Source: Kineobactrum salinum (GTDB lineage: Bacteria; Pseudomonadota; Gammaproteobacteria; Pseudomonadales; Halieaceae). From it: 64,000 bases of DNA. Positions within the stretch are counted from its first letter, which is position 1; the number at the start of each line of letters is the position of its first letter. This document shows, piece by piece, positions 55,685-63,674 of the stretch. Made by a program: the position numbers and the translations under genes. The notes under the pieces were generated by a model, which was not told the DNA's origin, did no database searches, and saw only the letters and a program-made list of their open reading frames with translations. The stretch spans positions 1,922,001 to 1,986,000 of the forward strand of contig NZ_CP048711.1 in the NCBI RefSeq assembly GCF_010669285.1, read 5' to 3'.

Positions 55685-56185
55685 CTACCAGTGGGCGGGC
55701 CTGTCAATATGCCCAGCCGCCCCAGCGGCGACCGCCATCTCGAACATCGCCTTGGCATCCAGCACCATCGCGATACTGCCATCTTCGTTGTAGCCGGCCA
55801 GCGGACCGTGGACGATGGCGAACATCACCATGCCGTCCGGGCCAGTGACGGGCTTGTGGTTGACACCCGCCGGCTCTTGCACGTAGTAACCGGTATGACC
55901 CCAATCGTCCTCGTAGGCAAAGCTGCCCTCCAGGATCACCCCTTCCACCGCACCGATATGGCCGTGGATGGGCGCCACGTTGTTGGGGCCGACCTTGAGC
56001 ATCATAGTGAAACCACCTGTGATCGAGTTGATACCCAACAGCTTGAACCAGGTGTCGGGCATCACCCAGGGCGCCCAGTCCAGGCTGCCGTGGTCAAAAA
56101 AAGCGCTTTTCAGTGTGTGGGTGACTTCGACGCCAGTAGTGGCGGCATTGCTGAGCTGCGGGGAGGGGGGAGTCTGTGTATTCAT
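55685..56185 (-). CDS. Cupin-domain protein (ChrR-cupin/2,4'-dihydroxyacetophenone dioxygenase-like)
   Basis: 166 residues of a single cupin domain. Metal ligands are suggested by APIHGHIGAVEGVILEGSF (HxH, Glu) and the later AGVNHKPV (His). The family includes 2,4'-dihydroxyacetophenone dioxygenase and ChrR-like cupins, so a metal-dependent C-C cleaving dioxygenase or a binding protein is likely. The ATG at 56185 is used; a GTG just upstream is possible. It is divergent from the VOC gene across 295 bp containing element copy 2 and leads into the SDR. Confidence 0.82.
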   Translation of the reverse strand: MNTQTPPSPQLSNAATTGVEVTHTLKSAFFDHGSLDWAPWVMPDTWFKLLGINSITGGFTMMLKVGPNNVAPIHGHIGAVEGVILEGSFAYEDDWGHTGYYVQEPAGVNHKPVTGPDGMVMFAIVHGPLAGYNEDGSIAMVLDAKAMFEMAVAAGAAGHIDRPAHW

Positions 56186-56354
56186 CACGTTATTCCATTC
56201 GGATCAGGGGAGAATTGGCCAGGCGCGGGTTGCGGCCCGCAACAGGGACCGGCGGCGCTGCCCATGCAGGCTAGCATGGGCAAGATCGGGGCCAACAGAG
56301 TGTAAATACTCAGGTAGCGGTGGTGGCCGGCGTCCACGGCCGGGAGCCAGAGGG

Positions 56355-56375
56355 CGCCTGAGTAGTTTTCGCTAT
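56355..56375 (+). promoter_or_regulatory. Shared 21-bp element, copy 2 (between cupin and VOC genes)
   Basis: Identical over 21 bases to 50515-50535 (starts CGCCTGAGTAGT). The weaker second block, ACCTGCCACGCTG (56392-56404), lies 16 bases downstream, almost the same spacing as in copy 1. It lies 105 bp upstream of the VOC start and 170 bp from the divergent cupin start. The region from 56186 to 56354 shows nothing else distinctive. Confidence 0.6.
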
Positions 56376-56480
56376 TCAAGCGGGCAACGGGACCTGCCAC
56401 GCTGCTCCCGGTTCCTCAGCGCGCCCGGCAGCCGCTGGCGCGACCAACCGCCCCGAACCAGGAATGCAGCGGAGACAGGC

Positions 56481-57020
56481 ATGCCGGTATACAACTTTGG
56501 CCAACCCGACCGGGGCGTAATCCAGACCGCCTTCATCACCGATGACATCCAGCGCTCGATGGCGCAGATGTCAACGCTGCTGCAGATAGGCCCGTGGTTC
56601 CTGTTCGAGGATTTCCAACTGCTGGATTTGCACTACCGCGGCGAACCGGCGGATTTCCAGGTAAGCCTGGCGCTGGCCAACTCCGGACATATGCAGTTTG
56701 AACTGATCCAGCCACTGGACGACAAGCCCTCTCCCTATCGCGAACTGCAGACCCAGCGCGGCTGGGGGTTTCATCACTATGCAGTGGCGGCGGAAGATTT
56801 CGACGCTGCCAGCGCCGACTATGCGGCGCAGGGTCTGGAGCAGATCCTGTCCTGTTCTGTGGCTGTGGGCGGCCGGGCGGCCTATTTCGATAGCCGTGAC
56901 CAAGTGGCGGGCATGATCGAACTGGTGGAAATGACCCCCCAGGTGGAACAGCTCTGGAGCATGATCCACCAGGCCTCAGTGGGCTGGGACGGCAGCGACC
57001 CGGTGCGAACCCCCGGCTGA
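56481..57020 (+). CDS. VOC (glyoxalase/extradiol dioxygenase-like) superfamily protein
   Basis: 179 residues with a vicinal-oxygen-chelate fold: VIQTAFITDDIQRSMAQM at the start, MQFELIQPLDDKPSPY in the middle, GWGFHHYAVAAEDFDAA and AGMIELVEMTP near the end. The HH in the third element and the late Glu are candidate metal ligands. Members act as isomerases, glyoxalases or extradiol dioxygenases on small organics. The ATG at 56481 follows GGAGACAGG. It precedes the LuxR-type gene by 107 bp on the same strand and stands downstream of element copy 2. Confidence 0.87.
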   Translation: MPVYNFGQPDRGVIQTAFITDDIQRSMAQMSTLLQIGPWFLFEDFQLLDLHYRGEPADFQVSLALANSGHMQFELIQPLDDKPSPYRELQTQRGWGFHHYAVAAEDFDAASADYAAQGLEQILSCSVAVGGRAAYFDSRDQVAGMIELVEMTPQVEQLWSMIHQASVGWDGSDPVRTPG

Positions 57021-57127
57021 GACAGGCCGCCGGCGTTACTTGAGATTTGTTTTCCTGTCACCTTCACGTATGCTGTCAGCGCAACTGCAAATAATTCCAG
57101 ATAGTGCAGGTGCAGGAGGTAAGAGTC

Positions 57128-58222
57128 GTGACCCCGAAGAATGACCTCGGCACTTCGGCGACCATCAGTTCCATCATCAATTGCGACGGCCTGCCGGCCA
57201 TGGCGGAAACCGTGTTACGCCCGGTGGCCAGGCTGCTGCAGGCCGACAGCGCCGTATACCTGCGCTTTCGCCACGATTCGCTGGGACAGCCGCAGATCTG
57301 CGAAAGCTCCTATGCCGGCCAGCGACCGGACAGTGTCGGCCAATACATGTCCGGTTACTTTGTGGAGGATCCCATCCTGCGGCCGGTCATCGAGCGGCCA
57401 CAGGACTGGCGCCAGTTCAAGGGGCCGCTGAAATTTCACCTGCGCGCCCAGGTGCGGCAGAGCGAACTGCGCAGCTCCGATTACTATCGCAAGTTCCTGC
57501 AGCCCAATGACCTTGGCGATGTCATCGGACTGGTGTTTCCGGTGGACAACGGCGGTCCGCAGATGCTCTGCGTCGGCATCCACCGCAGCTCGCAGCAACC
57601 GCGTTTTACCGAACTGCAGGACCTGGCACTGGACGCCATTTCGGGATCGCTGCGGCTGGTACTGCAGAACCTGTGCCTGCGCACCTCGGTGGCAGAGCAG
57701 TCAGCGCTGATCAATGCCCTGGACGCGACCACCACCGGCGTGGAATTCGCCGTGTTCGACCGGCAGCTGCGCATGCTCAGGGCCAGCCGGCGGCTGCGCG
57801 CGCTGTTCCAGCAAACCGCCGCCGGAGCCGGCGGGCGATTGCGGAGCGTGGCCGCCGGCCTGCTGTCCCGCAGCGACGATGACCCTGTCACCCATGCCGC
57901 GATTGAACTGGATGATCGCTTCAGCGGTGAACTGCGCCTGGTCCGTGACGATGGCGAAGCCCATTTCGTACTGATCGTGCCCGAGGACAACCGGGCCGCG
58001 CCGGCACCCCCCACGCTGGGGGAAGTCCTGCGCGGCCGTCACGACCTTACGCCACGAGAGTGCGATGTAGTGGAGCAGGTGGCTAAAGGCTTCAGCAATG
58101 CCGGCACAGCCAGTGCGCTGGGGATCAGCATCCGCACCGTAGAGAATCATCTGCGGGCGGTTTACGACAAACTGGGCGTCAACAGCCGCACCCAGCTGAT
58201 CAGCCGGATCTACGCCAACTGA
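57128..58222 (+). CDS. LuxR-type HTH transcriptional regulator
   Basis: 364 residues from a GTG at 57128 that follows a perfect GGAGG box. The C-terminal ~60 residues are a LuxR/NarL helix-turn-helix: LTPRECDVVEQVAKGFSNAGTASALGISIRTVENHLRAVYDKLGVNSRTQL. The N-terminal ~300 residues lack a response-regulator receiver and look like a GAF/PAS-type sensory region (YMSGYFVEDPILRPVIERP, DVIGLVFPVDNGGP, VEFAVFDRQLRMLRAS). It probably senses a pathway compound and controls the cluster through the 21-bp element. It is the only regulator in the island. Confidence 0.88.
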   Translation: MTPKNDLGTSATISSIINCDGLPAMAETVLRPVARLLQADSAVYLRFRHDSLGQPQICESSYAGQRPDSVGQYMSGYFVEDPILRPVIERPQDWRQFKGPLKFHLRAQVRQSELRSSDYYRKFLQPNDLGDVIGLVFPVDNGGPQMLCVGIHRSSQQPRFTELQDLALDAISGSLRLVLQNLCLRTSVAEQSALINALDATTTGVEFAVFDRQLRMLRASRRLRALFQQTAAGAGGRLRSVAAGLLSRSDDDPVTHAAIELDDRFSGELRLVRDDGEAHFVLIVPEDNRAAPAPPTLGEVLRGRHDLTPRECDVVEQVAKGFSNAGTASALGISIRTVENHLRAVYDKLGVNSRTQLISRIYAN

Positions 58223-58233
58223 ACCGGCGGTTG

Positions 58234-58250
58234 GGGGGCACCTGGCCCCC
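58234..58250. terminator. Small GC hairpin after the LuxR-type gene
   Basis: GGGGGC (58234-58239) and GCCCCC (58245-58250) form a 6-bp stem around a 5-base loop, 11 bases after the stop codon. No clear T-tract follows, but its place at the end of the cluster fits a terminator. Confidence 0.35.
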
Positions 58251-58340
58251 TGCCATTCAATTTCACGAGCCACCCTTGTCCCGCCGGAGTTTGTTGATAC
58301 AGTAGCGGCTTCGGTGCGAAGTTCCGTCTACAACACTCCT

Positions 58341-59309
58341 ATGCCAGAAACAGACTTTATGATCGAAGTCGACACCCTGTCGCGGCGCTATGGCGAGCTG
58401 ATGGCTGTCGACCAGGTCTCGTTCACCACAGGCCGCAATGAGGTGGTCGGCCTGTTGGGACACAACGGTGCCGGTAAAACCACGATCATGAAAATGCTGA
58501 GCGGCTATCTGGAGCCCTCGGCCGGTCGCATCACAGTGGACGGCACGGTGCTGGCCGACCATGCCCGCCAGCTGCAGCGGAAGCTGGGCTATCTACCGGA
58601 GAACCTGCCGGTGTACCCGGAAATGCTGGTAGCCGACTACCTGGAATATGCCGCCACGCTGAAAGGCATTCCCCGCGCCGAGCGCCACCTGGCCCTGCGC
58701 GAGGTGATTGCCGCCACCGGCCTTGGCGCTCGCGCGCTGGACCCGATTCAACAGCTGTCCCGTGGCCTCAAGCAGCGGGTCGGGGTGGCTCAGGCCATTC
58801 TCGGCCAACCGCGGTTGCTGATCCTGGACGAACCCACCAATGGCCTGGATCCGGAGCAGACCGGAGAGATGCGGCAACTGCTGCGGCGCCTGGCGCAGCG
58901 AGCGACCATTATCCTGTCGACCCACATCATGCAGGAGGTGGACGCTGTCTGCGACCGGGTGCTGGTGCTGGCGGGCGGCAGACTGGTGCTGGACGAACCA
59001 CTGCAGAGCCTGCGCCAGAGCCGCAGCCTGTTGCTGCGTACCGGCCTTGAGGAACCGGAGCTGGCTACCTGGCTGCGGCGCCTGCCGCAGGTGGCAGCGG
59101 TCCATGAGGAATCGGCGAGCGCGAACTGCCGTAGCTGGACCCTGCAACTGCACCCGCGTTCCGACCTGGACACCGCGGCCAACAATATCGCCAGCTGTGT
59201 GACCGGCGCCGGCGCAGCCCTGTACCAGTTGCAACCGCTGGTACGGGATCTCGACAGTATCTTCCGCGAGGCGACGATGCAGCAGGGAGGCAGCGAGCTT
59301 GAGCACTGA
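58341..59309 (+). CDS. ABC transporter ATP-binding protein (GldA-like)
   Basis: 322 residues. Walker A GLLGHNGAGKTT, signature LSRGLKQRVGVAQAILG, Walker B LLILDEPTNGLDP and the switch His in ILSTHIMQEV are intact. The C-terminal extension after ~residue 220 is usual in ABC-2 type exporters. It pairs with the membrane fusion protein that starts 10 bp inside its end. Start: ATG at 58341 is used; an ATG at 58359 is an alternative and neither has a strong ribosome site. Relatives in Bacteroidetes are the Gld gliding ABC proteins, but gliding is not implied here. Confidence 0.9.
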   Translation: MPETDFMIEVDTLSRRYGELMAVDQVSFTTGRNEVVGLLGHNGAGKTTIMKMLSGYLEPSAGRITVDGTVLADHARQLQRKLGYLPENLPVYPEMLVADYLEYAATLKGIPRAERHLALREVIAATGLGARALDPIQQLSRGLKQRVGVAQAILGQPRLLILDEPTNGLDPEQTGEMRQLLRRLAQRATIILSTHIMQEVDAVCDRVLVLAGGRLVLDEPLQSLRQSRSLLLRTGLEEPELATWLRRLPQVAAVHEESASANCRSWTLQLHPRSDLDTAANNIASCVTGAGAALYQLQPLVRDLDSIFREATMQQGGSELEH

Positions 59310-62133
59310 CAGCTGCAGCCGGCGGGTCGCCCAGAAGGAGCTGCGGCTGTTTTTCGGCTCGCCGGTCGCCTGGCTGTTTCTGGTGGTATTCGCGGCGGTC
59401 ACCCTGTTTTTGTTTTTCTGGGTGGAGTCCTGGTTTGCCCGCAACATTGCCGATGTCCGGCCCCTGTTCGAGTGGATGCCGCTGTTGCTGATTCTCCTCA
59501 GCGCGGCCCTGACCATGCGCATGTGGAGCGAGGAGCGGCGCAGCGGTACGCTGGAGCATGTGTTGACCCAGCCGGTGGGCCTGTGGCGCTTCGTGCTGGG
59601 CAAGTTTCGCGCCTGCTTCACCCTGCTGCTGCTGGCCCTGGTCACTACCCTGCCGCTGCCGGTCACGGTGGCGCTGATGGCCGACCTGGACTGGGGTCCG
59701 GTGGCCGCGGGCTACCTGGCCACCGCTCTGTTGGGCGGCGCCTACCTTAGTATCGGCCTGTTCGTCTCCGCCCGCACCGACAACCCGATTGTCAGCCTGA
59801 TAGGTACAGTCGCCCTTTGTGGGCTGCTGTATCTGCTGGGCAGCGGACTGCTGACGGATTTCTTCACCGACCGTGTGGCTGAGTTGCTGCGCCTGCTGGG
59901 CAGCGGCTCCCGCTTCCAGAGCATTACCCGCGGTGTGCTGGACCTGCGCGACCTGGTCTACTACCTGAGCCTGATCGGCGCGTTTCTGACGCTGAACGTC
60001 TACACCCTGGAGCGGGAGCGCTGGGCGCGAGAGGCCAGCACTCCCCGGCACCGCCGCTGGCGCCTGGGCGTGGGCCTGTTGCTGGCCAACCTCCTGCTGC
60101 TCAATGTCTGGCTACAGGCACTGCCGGGGCTGCGCCTGGATGTGACCGAGGGCCGCCTCTACTCCATTTCGCCACCGACGCGGGAGTTCCTGTCGCGACT
60201 GGAGGAGCCACTGTTGATCCGGGGCTATTTCAGTGCCAAGACGCATCCGTTGCTGGCACCGCTGGTGCCGCAACTGCGCGATCTGATCGAAGAGTACGCG
60301 GTCGCCGGGGGGCAGCGGGTGCGGGTGGAGTTTATTGACCCCGCCCGGCACCCTGCGCTGGAGCAGGAGGCGATCGAACGCTACAACATGAACACTACAC
60401 CGCTGCAGGTAGCGGACCGCTATCAGTCATCGCTGGTCAATGCCTGGTTTCACGTGCTGGTGAGCTATGGCGACGAGTTTGTCACCCTGGGCTTCACCGA
60501 CCTGATCGATGTGCGCAGCAACGGCCAACGCGAGGCGGAAGTCCGCCTGCGTAACCCCGAGTTCGACCTCACCCGGGCAATCCGCGACGTGCAGCAGAGC
60601 TACCGGCTGGGCGGCAACCTGTTCCAGGCGCTGGATGAGCCGGTCGAGCTGGTCGCCTACGTGTCGCAGGAGACGATGCTGCCGCAGCTGCTGCGGGACT
60701 ACAAGCAGGCCATCACCGAACAGCTACAGGCGCGGGTGGCGCAGTCCGGGGGCAAGTTCAGCTTCCGCTTCCGCGACCCCGAGGCCGGTGACGGCGAACT
60801 CGCCCGCGAGCTGGAACAGGAGTGGGGCTTCCGGCCGATGATTGCAGCGCTGGGGGATGAGCGGCAGTTCTACTTCTACCTGACCCTGTCCGACCAACGC
60901 CAGGTCGTGCAGCTACCCACCGACAACTTTGATCCCGGGGACTTCGGCGCGATGCTGGATGCGGGCCTGAAGCGCTTTGCCCGGGGCCTGACCCGCACCG
61001 TGGCACTGGCCGCACCCCAGGTCAACGAGCAGATGGCACGCTTCCACATGGGCGCGCCGACCTTTGTCAACCTGGAGCAGGCCATCACCCGCGACTACAG
61101 CATCCGCATGGAGCAACTGGAAGATGGCCAGGTGGACCCCGACGCCGACATCCTGGTCGTGGCGGCGCCACAGGACCTGAACCAGGCCGCCCTGTTCGCG
61201 ATCGACCAGTTCCTGATGCGCGGCGGCACCGTGGTGATCGCCTCCTCGCCCTACAGCGTGGAACTGTCCGGCGGCGAGATGCGCCTGCTGGACTACGACA
61301 GCGGCCTGGGTGACTGGCTGGCCTCCCACGGGCTCAGCATCGGCGCCAGCCTGGTACTGGACCCTCAGAGCGCCGCCTTTCCGGCGCCAGTGCGGCGCCA
61401 GGTCGGCGACTACGAGTTCCGGGATGTACAGATGATCGACTATCCCTACTTCATCGATCTGCGGGCGCCGGGTCTGAATCCGGACCATCCGGTCACCGCC
61501 AGCCTGCCGCAGTTGACCATGGGCTGGGCCTCGCCCATCGAAGTGGAGCCCAGCGATGGATTGCGGGCGGTCACCCTGCTGCGCAGTTCTGATCGGGCCT
61601 GGCTGTCTACGGGACGCGACATCATGCCGCAGGGGGACGGCGCCGGACGTACCACCTTCCTTCCCGAGGGAGACCAGGGCAGCCAGCGCCTCGGCGTGCT
61701 GCTGGAGGGCCGGTTTCGCTCCTGGTTCGCTGGTCGCAAGCCGCCAGATCAGGTGCAGGAAAACCGTCCTGGCCCGCGCGGCGTACTGGAGCATTCCCCC
61801 GGCTCGGCGCGATTGCTGTTGTTTGCGTCCAATGACTTCATGGATGACCAGATGCTCAACGCAATGGTTGCCGCCGCCGGCAGTCAGTACCTGGGACCAC
61901 TGGAATTGCTGTCCAACACTCTGGAATGGGCCCTGCAGGACGAATCGCTGCTGCAGATCCGCTCGCGGGCGCACTTCAACCGCACCCTGCCGCCGATGGA
62001 CCGGCCGGCACAACAGGCGATAGAAGCCATCAACTACGGCCTGGCAATCACCTGGCTGTTGCTGCTGGCATTGGGCTTCAGCCTGCGCAAACTGGCCCGC
62101 AAGCGCTACTACCGCAAGGCCCTGGCACTGTGA
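59299..62133 (+). CDS. GldF-GldG fusion: ABC-2 permease plus ABC-transporter auxiliary domain
   Basis: 944 residues. Residues 1-~240 are an ABC-2-type permease with six spans (LFFGSPVAWLFLVVFAAVTLFLFFW at the start; the typical RRSGTLEHVLTQPVGLWRFVLGKF). A further helix (~255-275) leads to a large periplasmic GldG-like auxiliary domain (LDVTEGRLYSISPPTREFLSRLEEPLLIRGYFS ... ADILVVAAPQDLNQAALFAIDQFLMRGG), ending in one C-terminal helix. In many bacteria these halves are separate genes. The TTG start at 59299 overlaps the ATPase end by 11 bp, with AGGGAGG upstream. Substrate unknown. Confidence 0.9.
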   Translation: MSTDSCSRRVAQKELRLFFGSPVAWLFLVVFAAVTLFLFFWVESWFARNIADVRPLFEWMPLLLILLSAALTMRMWSEERRSGTLEHVLTQPVGLWRFVLGKFRACFTLLLLALVTTLPLPVTVALMADLDWGPVAAGYLATALLGGAYLSIGLFVSARTDNPIVSLIGTVALCGLLYLLGSGLLTDFFTDRVAELLRLLGSGSRFQSITRGVLDLRDLVYYLSLIGAFLTLNVYTLERERWAREASTPRHRRWRLGVGLLLANLLLLNVWLQALPGLRLDVTEGRLYSISPPTREFLSRLEEPLLIRGYFSAKTHPLLAPLVPQLRDLIEEYAVAGGQRVRVEFIDPARHPALEQEAIERYNMNTTPLQVADRYQSSLVNAWFHVLVSYGDEFVTLGFTDLIDVRSNGQREAEVRLRNPEFDLTRAIRDVQQSYRLGGNLFQALDEPVELVAYVSQETMLPQLLRDYKQAITEQLQARVAQSGGKFSFRFRDPEAGDGELARELEQEWGFRPMIAALGDERQFYFYLTLSDQRQVVQLPTDNFDPGDFGAMLDAGLKRFARGLTRTVALAAPQVNEQMARFHMGAPTFVNLEQAITRDYSIRMEQLEDGQVDPDADILVVAAPQDLNQAALFAIDQFLMRGGTVVIASSPYSVELSGGEMRLLDYDSGLGDWLASHGLSIGASLVLDPQSAAFPAPVRRQVGDYEFRDVQMIDYPYFIDLRAPGLNPDHPVTASLPQLTMGWASPIEVEPSDGLRAVTLLRSSDRAWLSTGRDIMPQGDGAGRTTFLPEGDQGSQRLGVLLEGRFRSWFAGRKPPDQVQENRPGPRGVLEHSPGSARLLLFASNDFMDDQMLNAMVAAAGSQYLGPLELLSNTLEWALQDESLLQIRSRAHFNRTLPPMDRPAQQAIEAINYGLAITWLLLLALGFSLRKLARKRYYRKALAL

Positions 62134-63086
62134 ACCGGATTACCACGCCCCTGCTGCTGATGCTGCTGATTCAGGGCGTCATCACCGCTGCAGTCTATTG
62201 GCCGCGGCAGCCAACAGTACTGGCAGATGCGGTGGATGGCTCCTTGCTCAGCCTTGAACCTGCGGCCATTACCAGGATTCACATCGCCGACGACAGCGGC
62301 AGCGAGGCACTGCTGCAACGGGTCGATGACGGCTGGCGGCTGCCCGGCTTGATGAACCTGCCGGCCGACCCGGGTCAGGTGCAGCGGCTGCTGCAGGCAT
62401 TGACACAGCAGCAGGCGGGTTTCCCGGTGGCGACCAGCGTGGCGGCCAGGCAGCGTTTCGAGGTCACCAGTTATCTGTTCCAGCGCCAGCTGACCCTGCT
62501 GCAGGACGACACCGCAGTGGCCACTGTCTACCTCGGCACCGCGCCGGGCTATCGCAAGGTTCACGCCCGCGAAGCGAGCGAGAATGCCATCTACCGCCTC
62601 GATTTCAACAACTTCGACGCACCCGCCGAGAGTAGTGGCTGGCTGGACCGGCGCCTGCTGCAGATACCCGCACCGCGGGCGATCACCGGCCCCGGGTTTT
62701 CGCTGCGGCGCAGCGGTGATGACAACTGGAAATCCGCGACCGGAGCCAGGCCCGAGGCACGTGAACTGGAAGCTTTGCTGGTTTCACTGCGCAACCTCCA
62801 GGTAGAGGGCCTTGCCGGAGAAGATGAGCAGCGCAGTCTCGCCGCCAGCGGCCCGGTATTCGAGCTGGATGTGGTGACCGACGAGGAGGAACTGAAGCTG
62901 GCGTTTTTCACGCTGGAACAGGACTACTACCTGCACGACAGCCGCCACGAGCTGTTCTTTGCGATCAGCGGCTACGATTTCGATCGTCTCAACAGCCTGG
63001 ATGCCGCGCGCCTGCAGGGCGGCAGTGAAATGCAACCAGCCCCGGGACACAACGGAACAACCCCGGAGCAAGACGAAAAGCGCTGA
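62130..63086 (+). CDS. DUF4340 domain-containing protein
   Basis: 318 residues starting with a GTG that overlaps the GldFG stop as GTGA. An N-terminal membrane helix (RITTPLLLMLLIQGVITAAVYW) precedes a periplasmic DUF4340 region: LSLEPAAITRIHIADDSGSEALLQRVDDGWRLPGLMNLPAD, then RFEVTSYLFQRQLTLLQDDTAVATVYLG. DUF4340 proteins are regular partners of GldA/GldFG transporters, so it is probably an accessory component of the same complex. Function unknown. Confidence 0.85.
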   Translation: MNRITTPLLLMLLIQGVITAAVYWPRQPTVLADAVDGSLLSLEPAAITRIHIADDSGSEALLQRVDDGWRLPGLMNLPADPGQVQRLLQALTQQQAGFPVATSVAARQRFEVTSYLFQRQLTLLQDDTAVATVYLGTAPGYRKVHAREASENAIYRLDFNNFDAPAESSGWLDRRLLQIPAPRAITGPGFSLRRSGDDNWKSATGARPEARELEALLVSLRNLQVEGLAGEDEQRSLAASGPVFELDVVTDEEELKLAFFTLEQDYYLHDSRHELFFAISGYDFDRLNSLDAARLQGGSEMQPAPGHNGTTPEQDEKR

Positions 63087-63159
63087 GCCGCCACTGCCCG
63101 GCGACTACTCGCGATGATGATCCGTGCAGCGCGACCGGCCCGCAGGGCCTGGGCCGCTG

Positions 63160-63424
63160 TCAGTTCCGCAGCCGTTCCAGAATACTGGAAAAGTCACGCT
63201 CGCCGTTGCCGGCCTGCTGGTGGGCAGTGTAGAGTTCCCGCGCCAGCCGGCCCATCGCATTGTCCAGGTCACTGTCTTCCGCCACCGCCAGCGCCAGCCC
63301 CAGATCCTTGACCATCAGGTCCACCATGAAGCCGGGCTTGTAGTCATTGCTGGCCGGCGCGAACCAGATTGATGGCCATGGGCCCACCCATGTTGCCAAG
63401 CCCTACGAATCCTGTCTTTGCCAC
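63160..63424 (-). pseudogene. mmsB: 3-hydroxyisobutyrate dehydrogenase with internal deletion
   Basis: From a GTG at 63424 the first ~24 residues (AKTGFVGLGNMGGPMAINLV) are the NAD-binding N-terminus of 3-hydroxyisobutyrate dehydrogenase. About 65 bp later the frame ends, and in another frame the C-terminal part follows: ASNDYKPGFMVDLMVKDLGLAL ... HQQAGNGERDFSSIL, ending at 63160. About 200 central residues, including the catalytic Lys, are missing. The junction near 63352-63362 (GCGCCGGCCAGC) fits a short repeat shared by both sides. The gene is non-functional; the valine-degradation step must be elsewhere or absent. Confidence 0.78.
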
Positions 63425-63494
63425 ATTGATGCCCTTTGCCTGTTATAGATTGCGGTGAATTCTTGCTTTCCCATAGTTTGGCTACCAGGGTAGC

Positions 63495-63604
63495 GGCATC
63501 GGCCGGGGTGCGGTGTTCAAGACCGTATGCGACATGGATGTCGCATCCGAGCCCCCAGGGAGGGGTTTACGGCGTGTCTTGAACACCGCACCCCGGTCGA
63601 TGCC
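63495..63604. repeat. 110-bp palindromic element with internal hairpin (REP/MITE-like)
   Basis: Left arm 63495-63523 and right arm 63576-63604 are 29-base inverted repeats matching at 28 positions (core GGTGCGGTGTTCAAGAC). The 52-base centre contains ATGCGACAT-GG-ATGTCGCAT (63527-63546), a perfect 9-bp hairpin, and a C-run/G-run segment (GCCCCCAGGGAGGGG). No open frame of transposase type is present. The form fits a dispersed palindromic element or a mobile miniature element; the arms and hairpin are seen directly, copy number is not. Confidence 0.7.
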
Positions 63605-63674
63605 TCGGAGGTCGAAGTGTCAACCTCCCTTTAGGTCCTGTAGCCCAATACTCTGCGACAGCAAGGACGACGAA

